Origin: Pelagibius sp. Alg239-R121
GTDB lineage: Bacteria; Pseudomonadota; Alphaproteobacteria; Kiloniellales; Kiloniellaceae
DNA length: 64,000 bases
Assembly: GCF_947331435.1 (NCBI RefSeq)
Contig: NZ_CAMZOF010000004.1
Coordinates: 547,413-611,412, forward strand
Reading direction: 5' to 3'
Positions 8,017-17,037 of this stretch are shown piece after piece (positions within the stretch are counted from its first letter, which is position 1; every line of letters begins with the position of its first letter). The position numbers and the translations under genes were made by a program. The notes under the pieces are model-generated. The model saw nothing but the letters and a program-made list of their open reading frames with translations, was not told the origin of the DNA and did no database searches.

Positions 8017-10476
8017 ATGTTCAGAGCCCTCAGCAGAAAAGATGATAGAAACCTGCTTTTCGCGCTGTTGCTTGTCGCGGTTGCGGCTTTGTCGACGACT
8101 TGGTTTTTGAACGATCAGGCCCGCATACACCTGCTCAAGGAACAAGGGCTGCGGTCCGCTAAACAGTGGGCCATGTTTCTCGCGACCCATATTCACGATC
8201 TCGAAAGTATTCTCAGTTCCGGCGAAGTATCACAGGAGACCGCACAGGTCCTGAATTTCGCCACCCAAGCAGGTGGTGTATTCCGCTATAAAATGTTCGG
8301 TCCTGACGGCACGATTACCGTGGCATCGCGCTCAGAGGATCTGGGTAAGGTGAATACCAAGCCGTATTTCATCGCACAGGTGCAAAAAGGAGAAACCTTC
8401 GTCAAGATCGAGGAGAGCGAAGCGTTTGGCGAAGACCGGACTGTCGTCAGCGAAGCTTATGTACCGGTCATGACTGCCGGTGTGTTTCGCGGTGCCATTG
8501 AAGTCTACGTCGATATGACGCCGAAGGACGCAGAATTCCGCGATGTCGGATCGTATATATTCATGGGGATCGCTGCTCTTTTGCTTCTTGTCGGTCTGGC
8601 TTGGTCGTTTTTCGTGCATCGCAGCCTTCTGGAGCGCAATGCGCGTGAAGCTGCAATGCTCGACACACAGGCGGAATTGAATAGGCGGCTGGATGAACTT
8701 CAGGACGCACGGGAACGGGTTGAAGCGGAGGCAGTGAAGCAAATCGCGCTTGCGGAGGAGCTTTCTGTCGCGCGAGACGAAGCCAACGCGGCCAACAAGG
8801 CAAAATCACAATTCCTGGCTACAATGAGTCACGAGATCCGCACGCCTATGAATGGCGTACTTGGTATGATCGGTATTCTGTCGGATACCAGCTTGACCGA
8901 CGATCAGCGCAAGTACACCAAGCTGGCCAGGGATTCAGCGGAAAGCCTTCTGTCGATCATCGATGACATTCTCGACTATTCGAAACTGGAAGAAGGCCGT
9001 ATCGATCTTGAATCGGTGGATTACAGCCCCGAGCAGGTGATCGACGGTGTGGTTTCTCTGCTGTCCTCAAAAGCTGCCGATGTTGGGCTGACCCTGGCGA
9101 CAGAAGGAACCGCTGACCTGCCGACCTGGTTGCGTGGCGATCCGACCCGGCTTCGGCAGATTCTATTCAACCTGATCGGTAATGCTGTGAAGTTCACTGA
9201 GAAGGGCGGGGTTCGCGTTATAGCGACCTTTAAGATGGTTGAAGAGGAAGTTGAACTCAGAGTTGACGTCAAAGACACGGGAATTGGCATACCAAAAGAG
9301 GCGCAGAGTAAGCTCTTCGCGCGCTTTTCCCAGGCCGACAGCTCAACGACGCGCCGTTTCGGCGGCAGCGGCCTTGGCTTGGTAATTTGCAGGCAACTCG
9401 CACAAATAATGGGCGGCGGCGTGGGTCTTCACAGTGAGCTTGGGCAGGGCAGTACCTTCTGGTTCACGATCCGCAGCGCGATCGGCGAAGCGCCGGTTGA
9501 ACAGCCGCGGACAGAGGATTCCCAGGAGGGAGATGACGGTCCTCTCAAGCTGAAGATTCTGATCGCGGAAGACAATACCGTGAACCAGCTTGTGGCACGG
9601 ACCATGCTGACCAAGGTCGGACACGAGGTCGAAGTGGTCAACAATGGCGCTGAGGCCGTTGCTGCGGTTCAGGAGGCCGTCTTCGACCTTGTGCTGATGG
9701 ACATCCAGATGCCGGAAATGGATGGACCCACCGCCACGATGGAGATCCGCAAGCTCGCGCCACCGCTATCTGAAACACCCATCGTGGCCCTTACAGCAAA
9801 TGCGATGGCCGGTCACCGTGAAGAATACCTGGCTGCGGGGATGAACGATTATGTCACTAAGCCCATCGATCCACGACAACTCTTCGCGGCCCTGGCGAGG
9901 GTGGCGAAGGCTCGTGATGATGAGACCGCGCGCGACAAGGAACCAGTGAATACCGGCGCGGCACCTGCTGAGATCCATGAGAGCACTCAACAGGAGACGA
10001 CTCAAGAATTGCGGCACGACCCGTCTGCTGTAGTGCAACGGCCAGAGCCAATTGCTGTGAATGACTCGCGTGAAGAGCCGATGGGGGTGGTGTCTGAAAC
10101 CATCGCTGTTGAAGAAAAGGATACCGACGTGATAAGCGAACTTCCGATTTTCGATCATGACAAATTCAACGAGTTGCGCGAAGCACTCGGTGACGAAGGC
10201 TTGCACGAAGCCCTCGCCTGTGTGCCGGCCGAAGCCTCAAAGTCGCTGGCTCAAATCAAGGAATCCATCACTGCAGGTGATCTGGAGAATGCGCAGCGGG
10301 CCGCCCACTCTATCAAGGGAATGGCGAGCAACTTCGGTGCCATGCGTCTGCTCACCATCGCGCGCGAAATCGAGGTCGAGAGTCCCGATATCGATACGGT
10401 GTCGCAAAAGCTCGTCGATCTCGAGGAGACCTTGACCCAGACCCAGGTTGAGATCGATCAGCTGAAATCGGCTTAA
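8017..10476 (+). CDS. Hybrid sensor histidine kinase with receiver and Hpt domains
   Basis: An 819-residue membrane hybrid kinase. TM1 is at about residues 11-31, a periplasmic sensor region at about 32-175 and TM2 at about 180-203, followed by a coiled coil. The dimerisation domain carries H272 in MSHEIRTPMNG. The ATPase domain has N-box NLIGNAVKF and G-boxes DTGIGIP and GGSGLGL. A receiver follows with D562 in LMDIQMPEMDG, then an acidic linker, then an Hpt domain with H764 in AHSIKGMASNFGA. This is the tripartite BarA/TorS-type phosphorelay; phosphate would go H272 to D562 to H764 and then to an external receiver. The next gene encodes a receiver-GGDEF protein, a natural target. The ATG at 8017 was chosen because TM1 begins just after it; no strong ribosome site is visible, so the start is uncertain. 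Confidence 0.92.
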   Translation: MFRALSRKDDRNLLFALLLVAVAALSTTWFLNDQARIHLLKEQGLRSAKQWAMFLATHIHDLESILSSGEVSQETAQVLNFATQAGGVFRYKMFGPDGTITVASRSEDLGKVNTKPYFIAQVQKGETFVKIEESEAFGEDRTVVSEAYVPVMTAGVFRGAIEVYVDMTPKDAEFRDVGSYIFMGIAALLLLVGLAWSFFVHRSLLERNAREAAMLDTQAELNRRLDELQDARERVEAEAVKQIALAEELSVARDEANAANKAKSQFLATMSHEIRTPMNGVLGMIGILSDTSLTDDQRKYTKLARDSAESLLSIIDDILDYSKLEEGRIDLESVDYSPEQVIDGVVSLLSSKAADVGLTLATEGTADLPTWLRGDPTRLRQILFNLIGNAVKFTEKGGVRVIATFKMVEEEVELRVDVKDTGIGIPKEAQSKLFARFSQADSSTTRRFGGSGLGLVICRQLAQIMGGGVGLHSELGQGSTFWFTIRSAIGEAPVEQPRTEDSQEGDDGPLKLKILIAEDNTVNQLVARTMLTKVGHEVEVVNNGAEAVAAVQEAVFDLVLMDIQMPEMDGPTATMEIRKLAPPLSETPIVALTANAMAGHREEYLAAGMNDYVTKPIDPRQLFAALARVAKARDDETARDKEPVNTGAAPAEIHESTQQETTQELRHDPSAVVQRPEPIAVNDSREEPMGVVSETIAVEEKDTDVISELPIFDHDKFNELREALGDEGLHEALACVPAEASKSLAQIKESITAGDLENAQRAAHSIKGMASNFGAMRLLTIAREIEVESPDIDTVSQKLVDLEETLTQTQVEIDQLKSA

Positions 10477-10522
10477 GGGTTGTCCGAGCTACCTATTGCC
10501 GGACCAACGAGGTGGAAAGCAG

Positions 10523-11461
10523 ATGCGAAAGATTGCGATCATTGATGACGTTTTACCGAACGCCCTTCTGCTAAAGGGCTATACCAGGCGTCTGGAGGAT
10601 GTCGAGGCTTTCACCTTCACCGACCCGGTGGAAGCCCTCAGTTGGTGCGCGGAGCACATACCAGACCTGGTGATGCTCGACTACCTCATGCCGGAGATGG
10701 ACGGTACCGAGTTTCTGCAGCATTTTCGCAAAATCGAGGGATTGATCGATATTCCGGTTGTCGTGATTACAGCTGCCGAGCAGAAGGAAGCGCTTTATTC
10801 GGCGCTGGAAGCTGGCGCCAACGATTTCTTACGCAAGCCGGTCGATGATCTGGAACTGATAGCGCGTGCCAACAACATGCTCCAACTGCGTGCCCGACAG
10901 CTTGAACTGGCGGAGGCCAATGAGCGCCTTCTTGTTCTGGCAACGACAGATTCGCTGACCGGCCTCGCCAATCGCCGCCATTTTCTGGATAAGTTACGCG
11001 AAGAGATCGCGCGCTGCCAACGTTATGGGCGGCCCTTTTCCGTTGCGATGGTCGATGCCGATCACTTCAAATCGGTTAATGACACCTATGGACACGAAGT
11101 CGGTGACCGGGTCTTGAAACGCCTCTCCAATCTCATGTCTGGTGAGGTCAGGGACGTCGATTGCGTCGGACGGCTGGGGGGCGAAGAGTTCGCGATCCTC
11201 TTGCCTGAAACCGAGGTTACGGGTGCAAAGATATTTTGCGAACGTTTGCTTACTGCCATTCGCGAGACCGAGGTTGATACGGATGAGGATGTTCTTCGCT
11301 TTACCGTCAGCATGGGCTTGACCGAAGTCTGCAAAGGTGAAGAGAAAACCGACGTTATTCTGAACCGGGCTGACGAAGCGCTGTACGAAGCCAAGGAAGG
11401 CGGCCGCGATCGTGTCGTCATTCACGAGCAGAGCAGCGACAAAATCGAGAATATTGCCTAA
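10523..11461 (+). CDS. Response regulator with GGDEF domain (diguanylate cyclase)
   Basis: A 312-residue receiver-GGDEF protein. The receiver (about 1-120) has acidic pocket D8-D9, phospho-acceptor D53 in MLDYLMPEMDG and the K of FLRKPVDD. The cyclase domain (about 145-305) has active-site GGEEF at 219-223. An RxxD inhibitory site (R210-D213) sits five residues before it, as in PleD, so cyclic-di-GMP feedback inhibition is expected. It should make cyclic-di-GMP when phosphorylated. It lies 46 bp after the hybrid kinase whose Hpt could phosphorylate it. The ATG at 10523 has a GAGGTGG site in front; the open frame extends nine codons further upstream. Confidence 0.93.
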   Translation: MRKIAIIDDVLPNALLLKGYTRRLEDVEAFTFTDPVEALSWCAEHIPDLVMLDYLMPEMDGTEFLQHFRKIEGLIDIPVVVITAAEQKEALYSALEAGANDFLRKPVDDLELIARANNMLQLRARQLELAEANERLLVLATTDSLTGLANRRHFLDKLREEIARCQRYGRPFSVAMVDADHFKSVNDTYGHEVGDRVLKRLSNLMSGEVRDVDCVGRLGGEEFAILLPETEVTGAKIFCERLLTAIRETEVDTDEDVLRFTVSMGLTEVCKGEEKTDVILNRADEALYEAKEGGRDRVVIHEQSSDKIENIA

Positions 11462-11506
11462 GGCACATAGCCAGAGTCAGGCTTTTCTGCATAATACGCT
11501 CTGTCT

Positions 11507-12562
11507 TTAAGCGGCCGATGACGTCAGAGGTTGCTTCTGGAAGCGCTCTTCCGCGATGCGATCCGCCGCCTCGAAGGTTGGGACCCCTGACACTTGAGAG
11601 CGCTTGAAGATCTCCCGCAGAGTGTCATGGATCTTCGCGACATGAGCGAAGGCCTTTTCCTGATTGTAGTCAGGTCCTTCGTGGCTGATGTTGATCACGC
11701 CGCCAGCGTTGATCACATAGTCCGGGGCGTAGAGGACGCCACGCTTGTGCAGCTCGACACCGTGACGGGGCTCGGCGAGCTGATTGTTTGAAGATCCGGC
11801 AATAACAGGGACCCTAAGAACTTTCAGCGTTGCATCATTGATGATTGCACCCAGGGCGCAGGGGGCGAAGACATCCGCTTCCACAGCGTAGATGGCATCT
11901 GTTGCGACCGCTGTTGCTCCAAAAGTCTCTACGGCACGCGTGATGGCTGCCTGATCAATATCGGTGACGATCAGTTTGGCGCCGTCATCGGCAAGATAGC
12001 GGCAGAGATTCCACCCCACGCTGCCAAGTCCCTGGACAGCAACGGTTAGACCCGACACCGATGCGCGGTTGAGGCGGTGCGCGACAGCGGCCCGGATTCC
12101 CATATAGACGCCGTAGGCGGTTGAGGGGGAGGGATCGCCGGCACCTCGTTCAGGTGTGCCGGCAAAAAATTCGGTTTCCTTGGCCATCATTTGGACATCG
12201 GCGACAGAAATACCCACGTCTTCAGCCACGCAATAGCGGCCGCCCAGGCTGTCGACAAAGCGTCCCATGGCTCGGAACAGGGCATCGGACTTCATGGTCT
12301 TGGGGTTGCCGATGATCACAGACTTGCCGCCGCCCAGATCCAGGCCGGCAAGCGCCGACTTATAGGTCATCCCGCGAGACAGACGTAAAGCATCCGTCAA
12401 TGCGTCGTCATCACTGTCGTAAGGCCACATGCGGCAACCGCCGAGGGCAGGGCCACGGTTCGTGTTGTGAATGGCGATGATGGCTTTCAGTCCGCTTTCC
12501 GCGTCATTGCAAAAGGCGACTTCTTCGTGACCGTCGAACTCAGGATGGGAAAAGGGCGTCAT
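11507..12562 (-). CDS. Leucine/valine/phenylalanine-type amino acid dehydrogenase
   Basis: A 351-residue member of the Glu/Leu/Phe/Val dehydrogenase family, which deaminates branched-chain or aromatic amino acids to 2-oxoacids with NAD. The N-terminal half has [12 protein letters not shown] and [18 protein letters not shown], containing the catalytic lysine region. The Rossmann half has [12 protein letters not shown]. Length matches leucine dehydrogenase (about 350) rather than glutamate dehydrogenase. The ATG at 12562 gives the family's usual N-terminus; the open frame upstream is unrelated. Convergent with the diguanylate cyclase gene. Exact substrate cannot be fixed from sequence. Confidence 0.9.
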   Translation of the reverse strand: MTPFSHPEFDGHEEVAFCNDAESGLKAIIAIHNTNRGPALGGCRMWPYDSDDDALTDALRLSRGMTYKSALAGLDLGGGKSVIIGNPKTMKSDALFRAMGRFVDSLGGRYCVAEDVGISVADVQMMAKETEFFAGTPERGAGDPSPSTAYGVYMGIRAAVAHRLNRASVSGLTVAVQGLGSVGWNLCRYLADDGAKLIVTDIDQAAITRAVETFGATAVATDAIYAVEADVFAPCALGAIINDATLKVLRVPVIAGSSNNQLAEPRHGVELHKRGVLYAPDYVINAGGVINISHEGPDYNQEKAFAHVAKIHDTLREIFKRSQVSGVPTFEAADRIAEERFQKQPLTSSAA

Positions 12563-13027
12563 GGCGATCCTCAACTGTGGCCTGTTCAGCAGCGGGAGCG
12601 TTTGATCCCCGCTTGAGTTTTCTGTCGGCCGATGCTGGCCGAAGCAGCGCTTCAAACATCCCTGTTCGTTTGCCGCTATTGTAAGTGTTATGTCTTAAAA
12701 ATAGGTATTCAACGTAAAAATATGGAGAATAAACAGATAGTTATTATGCAAATGCAGTCGTTGAAATCGCTTTTCGAAAGTGTTGATTAGAATCACATCT
12801 CTGAAATAATGTTTCTGCTGTTGATGAGAGAAATAAATCTGTTGCAGTGCAGCGAGAAGAGTTTGGAAAAGAAGTATTGAGGCCGGAAAGATGTTTCGGA
12901 ATAGATGCCGTTATTTGTGAAAAAGAAAAGCGACGAAGGCTTTTCCTCGCCATCCGCCGCTCTCCAAATTTTGAAATATTATTTCGCGACTCTGCGTAAT
13001 TCGCCGGGTCGTCAAATTCCTTGGACC
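12563..13027. other. AT-rich gene-free stretch
   Basis: About 465 bp between leucine dehydrogenase and the iron alcohol dehydrogenase, visibly richer in A/T than its neighbours. It should contain the promoter of the dehydrogenase gene (reading left) and the 3' end of the alcohol dehydrogenase transcript. No protein with a known motif was found on either strand. Confidence 0.4.
12925..12945 (-). terminator. Terminator-like hairpin after the iron alcohol dehydrogenase
   Basis: On the minus strand GAAAAGC-N7-GCTTTTC is followed by a T-rich run (TCTTTTTC). It lies about 80 bp after the alcohol dehydrogenase stop. The stem is low in G/C, so it is only a weak candidate. Confidence 0.35.
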
Positions 13028-14203
13028 TTACAATTGGCCCGAAATCGATGATTCCAGCATAGCCTTGAGTGCCGGCACTTCCAGGGGGATCGGGTTGCCC
13101 GGAGCTGTCGGGTCGACAACGGCCATCTCGGCGATCTCATCGATCCGATCGGTGCCAACCCCGATCTCTGCGAGGCTGTGCTGGATCTTCAAGTCACTGC
13201 GCATCTTCAGAACCCATACCATGAAGGAGTCAAAAGATGGATCCGGGAGCTCCAGCCAGGCGGCCAGGCGGGTAATCTTGGTTTCAATGGCGGGTCGGTT
13301 GAACTTCAGTACATAAGGCATGACAACGGCGTTGGTCAGGCCGTGATGAGTATCATAGAGCGCGCCGATCGGATGGCTGAGGGAGTGGATTGCGCCCAGA
13401 CCTTTCTGAAAGGCGGTTGCACCCATGCTGGCAGCGGAGAGCATATGGGCGCGAGCTTCGATATTGGTGCCTTCGGCGACGGCAGTCGGCAGCCAATCCT
13501 TGACCAGACGCATTCCTTCGACAGCAATGCCTTCGGCCATGGGGTGATAACCGGGCGCGCAATAGGCTTCCAGACAATGGGCAAGTGCGTCCATACCCGT
13601 CGCCGCGGTGATATGTGGAGGTAATCCTACTGTGAGCTCGGGGTCTGAGATCACCACGCCGGGCAGGAACTGCGGATGGAAGATGACCTTCTTAGTATGG
13701 TTCGCTTCGTCGAGGATCACAGAGGCACGCCCGACTTCCGAACCCGTGCCTGCAGTCGTCGGCACTGCAACGATCGGCGCAATCTTTTCGCTGTCGGCAC
13801 GCTTCCAGTTGTCGCCGACATCTTCAAAGTCCCAGATCGGCCGGGTCTGGCCCGACATGAAGGCGATGGCTTTGGCGGCGTCCAGGCCGCTGCCGCCGCC
13901 CCAGGCGATGACGCCGTCGTGCCCGCCCGCATTAAAGGCCGCGACGCCGTCTTCGACGTTCTTGCCGATTGGGTTGGGTTTGACGTCGCTGAACAGACCC
14001 GTCGGCAGGCCATCAGCAGCGTTGGCCGCAATCGCATCCGTGACCATCGGTAACGCCGCGAGGCCGGGGTCCGTGACCAACAGCGGCTTGCTCATGCCAA
14101 GGCTGCGGCAGGCAGCCCCTAGGTTCTTGATCCGGCCAGGGCCGAAGAGGATCTGGGTCGGATAGCTCCAGTTGGCTTTAAAGCTCGCGTTGGTGTCAGT
14201 CAT
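13028..14203 (-). CDS. Iron-containing alcohol dehydrogenase
   Basis: A 391-residue group III (iron-activated) alcohol dehydrogenase. The NAD-binding half contains GGGSGLDAAKAIAFM (about residues 97-111) and PTTAGTGSEVG. The metal-binding half contains the histidine cluster GLGAIHSLSHPIGALYDTHHGLTNA. It oxidises a primary alcohol or reduces the aldehyde. It lies 65 bp downstream of an aldehyde dehydrogenase gene on the same strand, so the pair likely handles an alcohol-aldehyde-acid step. The ATG at 14203 (MTDTNASFKANWSYPTQI) matches the usual family start; the longer open frame upstream has no similarity. Substrate unknown. Confidence 0.93.
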   Translation of the reverse strand: MTDTNASFKANWSYPTQILFGPGRIKNLGAACRSLGMSKPLLVTDPGLAALPMVTDAIAANAADGLPTGLFSDVKPNPIGKNVEDGVAAFNAGGHDGVIAWGGGSGLDAAKAIAFMSGQTRPIWDFEDVGDNWKRADSEKIAPIVAVPTTAGTGSEVGRASVILDEANHTKKVIFHPQFLPGVVISDPELTVGLPPHITAATGMDALAHCLEAYCAPGYHPMAEGIAVEGMRLVKDWLPTAVAEGTNIEARAHMLSAASMGATAFQKGLGAIHSLSHPIGALYDTHHGLTNAVVMPYVLKFNRPAIETKITRLAAWLELPDPSFDSFMVWVLKMRSDLKIQHSLAEIGVGTDRIDEIAEMAVVDPTAPGNPIPLEVPALKAMLESSISGQL

Positions 14204-14268
14204 GGTTCGATCGCTCTTAAAATTCGGTCGCCGGTGAACCGGGGACGGATGGTTGTTTCGATTGTTTA

Positions 14269-15660
14269 CTAGACGGCAGTCCGCAGGTGAAAGGACTTTG
14301 GCCGGGTCAGTTGCTCGTAGCCAACCTGAGACAGGCTGCATCCGCGTCCTGAATCCTTCACGCCGGTCCAGGCCAGTGCAGGATCCAGATAGTCGCAGCG
14401 GTTCATGAACCAGGTGCCGGTCTCGATACGGTCTCCGATGGTCAGCGCCGAGTCCTCGTCCGTGGTCCAAATGGAGGCGGTCAGGCCGAAATCACTGTCG
14501 TTCATCAGGCCTATGGCTTCTTCGTCGGAGGCTACCTTCATCAGCCCTACAACAGGCCCGAAGCTTTCCTCGGTCATCACGCGCATGGAGTGATCCACAT
14601 CGGTCAAAACCTGCGGCGCAAGATAGGGCGTCCCCTCGCGGTCCATGGCGAATGCCGTTGTATCAATCAGGGCGCTGGCACCTTTGGAAATGGCTTCGAC
14701 AGTCTGGCCGCGCACGAAGTCGGCGGCTGAGGCACGGACCATCGGCCCGAGATTGGTTTCGCCCTCCAGCGGGTTGCCCAACCGGTAACCGCGTGCCAGG
14801 TCTGCGTAGCCTTCGACAAAGCGATCGTAGACATCCGAATGGATGTAGATGCGCTCGATCCCGCAACAGGACTGCCCACTGTTGAAGAAGGCGCCGTCGA
14901 CCAGGGTTTCGACGGCATGTTCAAGCTTGACGTCGGGCCGGACGTAGGCGGGATCCTTGCCCCCGAGTTCCAAGCCCATCCCGATAAAGCGCTGAGCGCC
15001 TGCTTCCTGAACAGCCCGGCCGGCGTTGACCGAACCGGTGAAGGCGACGAAGTCAATTCCCTCGCTGCCAATCAACTTTAAAGCATCGCTGTGTCCAAGG
15101 TGCAGAAACTGAAACAACCCGTCGGGCAGACCCGCTGCCGTGAAGGCTTCGGCAAAGCGCTCGGCGCAGAGTGGGGTTTGCGCTGAGTGCTTCAAGATCA
15201 CCGCATTGCCGGCCATCAAAGCCGGGATGACCGAATTGACCGCCGTCAAATAAGGGAAATTCCAGGGAGCGACGATAAAGACCACACCCAGGGGATCGCG
15301 GCGGATGAAGCGGGTGAAGCCTTCTTTTGGTTCGACGGCGACGTCCGCCAGAACCTCCGGCCCAATCGCAATCATGTGGCGTGCACGCTCCTCGAAGCCC
15401 GCGACTTCTCCCGGCGACTGACTCAGCGGCCGCCCCATCTGCCAGGTGATTTCCTCAGCGATCTCGTCTCGCTTTGCCACGAAGGCGTCGATTGCTTTTG
15501 TCAGAAGCGCCTGCCGTTCAGAAAGGGGCGTGAATTTCCAGGAAGCCTGGGCGGCTTTAGCCTTTTCCAGCGCCGACGCTATATCGCTTGATTGTGCCAG
15601 CGGGCGTTCCACGTAAACGCTGCCGTCGACCGGCGAAACACACTTGAGGCTGTCAGCCAT
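14269..15660 (-). CDS. NAD(P)-dependent aldehyde dehydrogenase
   Basis: A 463-residue aldehyde dehydrogenase. Motifs are PWNFPYLTAVNSVIPALMAGN, FTGSVNAGR, the general-base region LELGGKDPAYV and catalytic C265 in NSGQSCCGIE. The cofactor and substrate cannot be fixed. Aldehydes from amine or polyamine breakdown are plausible because a class III aminotransferase, a PotABCD-type transporter and a glutamine-synthetase-like ligase lie upstream on the same strand. The ATG at 15660 gives MADSLKCVSPVDGS, a normal start. It is divergent from the HAD phosphatase gene across 154 bp. Confidence 0.94.
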   Translation of the reverse strand: MADSLKCVSPVDGSVYVERPLAQSSDIASALEKAKAAQASWKFTPLSERQALLTKAIDAFVAKRDEIAEEITWQMGRPLSQSPGEVAGFEERARHMIAIGPEVLADVAVEPKEGFTRFIRRDPLGVVFIVAPWNFPYLTAVNSVIPALMAGNAVILKHSAQTPLCAERFAEAFTAAGLPDGLFQFLHLGHSDALKLIGSEGIDFVAFTGSVNAGRAVQEAGAQRFIGMGLELGGKDPAYVRPDVKLEHAVETLVDGAFFNSGQSCCGIERIYIHSDVYDRFVEGYADLARGYRLGNPLEGETNLGPMVRASAADFVRGQTVEAISKGASALIDTTAFAMDREGTPYLAPQVLTDVDHSMRVMTEESFGPVVGLMKVASDEEAIGLMNDSDFGLTASIWTTDEDSALTIGDRIETGTWFMNRCDYLDPALAWTGVKDSGRGCSLSQVGYEQLTRPKSFHLRTAV

Positions 15661-15754
15661 AATTCCTCTATCTCCTGACAAATTCCGAGTGACTTTATAG
15701 AGGTGAAACAAGATGCTGCAAGGGAAGTCGTGCAGGGTTGAAACCTGTGCTGTG

Positions 15755-15771
15755 GTTCAACTGGTTTGAAC
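15755..15771. promoter_or_regulatory. Dyad between the aldehyde dehydrogenase and HAD genes
   Basis: GTTCAA-N5-TTGAAC is a perfect dyad in the divergent promoter gap. A further GTTGAAA lies about 20 bp to the left. It could be an operator for either gene; the binding protein is unknown. Confidence 0.3.
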
Positions 15772-15814
15772 AGGCGAATCCAGTGGTTTTAATTGGGATT
15801 GGAGCAAGGTGACA

Positions 15815-16537
15815 ATGGCCTCTCAAGCTCAAAAGCATCTGGTTATCTTGTTTGATCTGGACGGCACTCTGACGGATCCATTCGAAGGGATCACGCGCTC
15901 TGTCCGCTTCGCTCTTGAGGAGCTTGGCCGCTCTGCGCCGCCGGCAGGGGAACTGGCCTGGTGCATCGGACCGCCTCTGCTGCAGTCGTTTGAGCGATTG
16001 CTGGCAGAACAAGGCTACAAGACGAATGAGAGGCGAACTGATGTGGCGATCGAAACCGAGGCAAAGGAGGCTTTGCGGCTGTACCGGGAGCGCTTTGCCG
16101 ATATTGGGATGCTCGAAAACCAGGTCTACGATGGTATCCCTGGCGTGCTGGAAGAACTCACGGATGCCGGATACCGTCTGTTCCTCGCGACCTCGAAGCC
16201 TCGGGTCTTTGCAAAACCCATCCTTGAGCATTTCGATCTGGCGCGTTGGTTCCAGGGGATTTATGGCTCGGAGCTGGATGGTACCCGCAGCAATAAAGGC
16301 GACCTGCTCGAATTTATCCTACTGAGTGAAGGGATTTTGCCGGAACAGGCCACGATGGTCGGCGACCGAAAGCACGACGTCGAGGGGGCGCGTCGCGTTG
16401 GTCTGAAGGTGCTCGCCGTCAGCTACGGTTATGCCGAGCCGGGTGAACTGAAAGCGGCAAAACCCGACGCCGTCGTGGAATCGCCCGTGGACCTGCTGGC
16501 CGGCCTCGAAACACTCTTCAATCGCTCCCAGGCGTAA
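15815..16537 (+). CDS. HAD-family phosphatase, phosphoglycolate phosphatase-like
   Basis: A 240-residue HAD hydrolase with motif I DLDGTLTDP, a helical cap at about residues 25-90, motif II region ATSKPRVFAKP, and motif IV VGDRKHDVEGARR. The overall layout resembles Gph/phosphoglycolate phosphatases and pyrophosphatase PpaX-like proteins; the real substrate is uncertain. The ATG at 15815 was preferred over the in-frame GTG two codons earlier because AAGGTG lies directly before it; both starts are possible. The stop overlaps the 3' end of the convergent GFA gene by about 20 bp. Confidence 0.9.
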   Translation: MASQAQKHLVILFDLDGTLTDPFEGITRSVRFALEELGRSAPPAGELAWCIGPPLLQSFERLLAEQGYKTNERRTDVAIETEAKEALRLYRERFADIGMLENQVYDGIPGVLEELTDAGYRLFLATSKPRVFAKPILEHFDLARWFQGIYGSELDGTRSNKGDLLEFILLSEGILPEQATMVGDRKHDVEGARRVGLKVLAVSYGYAEPGELKAAKPDAVVESPVDLLAGLETLFNRSQA

Positions 16538-16958
16538 TGCCTAATTCGGCTAAGAGTTCGGCTTCGGTAACCCGAGGGCAGTCGTCCCTGAAGTCGTAGC
16601 GTTCCGGCTTGGCGTCGATGTAGATATGCCGGCCCAGCTTCAGATCCTCGGAGAAATCGAAACTCTCCGCCGACACGATTGTCATTGCGTCCGGGTTTTC
16701 GGCCAACCGCCAGAACAGGCTGCTGCCGCAGCGTGCGCAGAAACCGCGTTGCGCCCAATCCGTACCTTGATACCAAGCCAAGCCTTCTTGGTTCGTGAAA
16801 ATTGGTTTTCCGGGACAGTGAACAGCCATCAAGGGACCGGCGGTCCATTTTCGGCACATACCGCAATGACAGATATTGTAGACGGCCTCAGGGACTGTAA
16901 TATCAAACGTTACTGCGTTGCAGAGGCATGCCCCGCTGCGTAGCTGGCTTGCCGTCAT
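16518..16958 (-). CDS. GFA (glutathione-dependent formaldehyde-activating) family zinc protein
   Basis: A 146-residue member of the GFA/CENP-V family. It carries the zinc-binding cysteine pattern: GACLCNAV near the N-terminus, ICHCGMCRKW, and GFCARCGSSLFW. The founding member Gfa speeds formation of S-hydroxymethylglutathione, but most family members have unknown substrates and are only inferred thiol-conjugate enzymes. The ATG at 16958 has a strong GGGAGGT site. It is convergent with the HAD gene, and the 3' ends overlap. A second, different GFA gene lies at 48800-49237. Confidence 0.92.
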   Translation of the reverse strand: MTASQLRSGACLCNAVTFDITVPEAVYNICHCGMCRKWTAGPLMAVHCPGKPIFTNQEGLAWYQGTDWAQRGFCARCGSSLFWRLAENPDAMTIVSAESFDFSEDLKLGRHIYIDAKPERYDFRDDCPRVTEAELLAELGITPGSD

Positions 16959-17037
16959 GGCTTGCACCTCCCGTGTCAGCCTGCCCAATTGAGGGCTGGA
17001 ATTATGCCCGAGCTGACGCGGGAAGCAAAGATGCCCG

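Noticed and set aside
12744..12953. 69-codon minus-strand frame in the A/T-rich gap
   Set aside because: Ser/Thr/Phe-rich composition without motif; overlaps a probable terminator.
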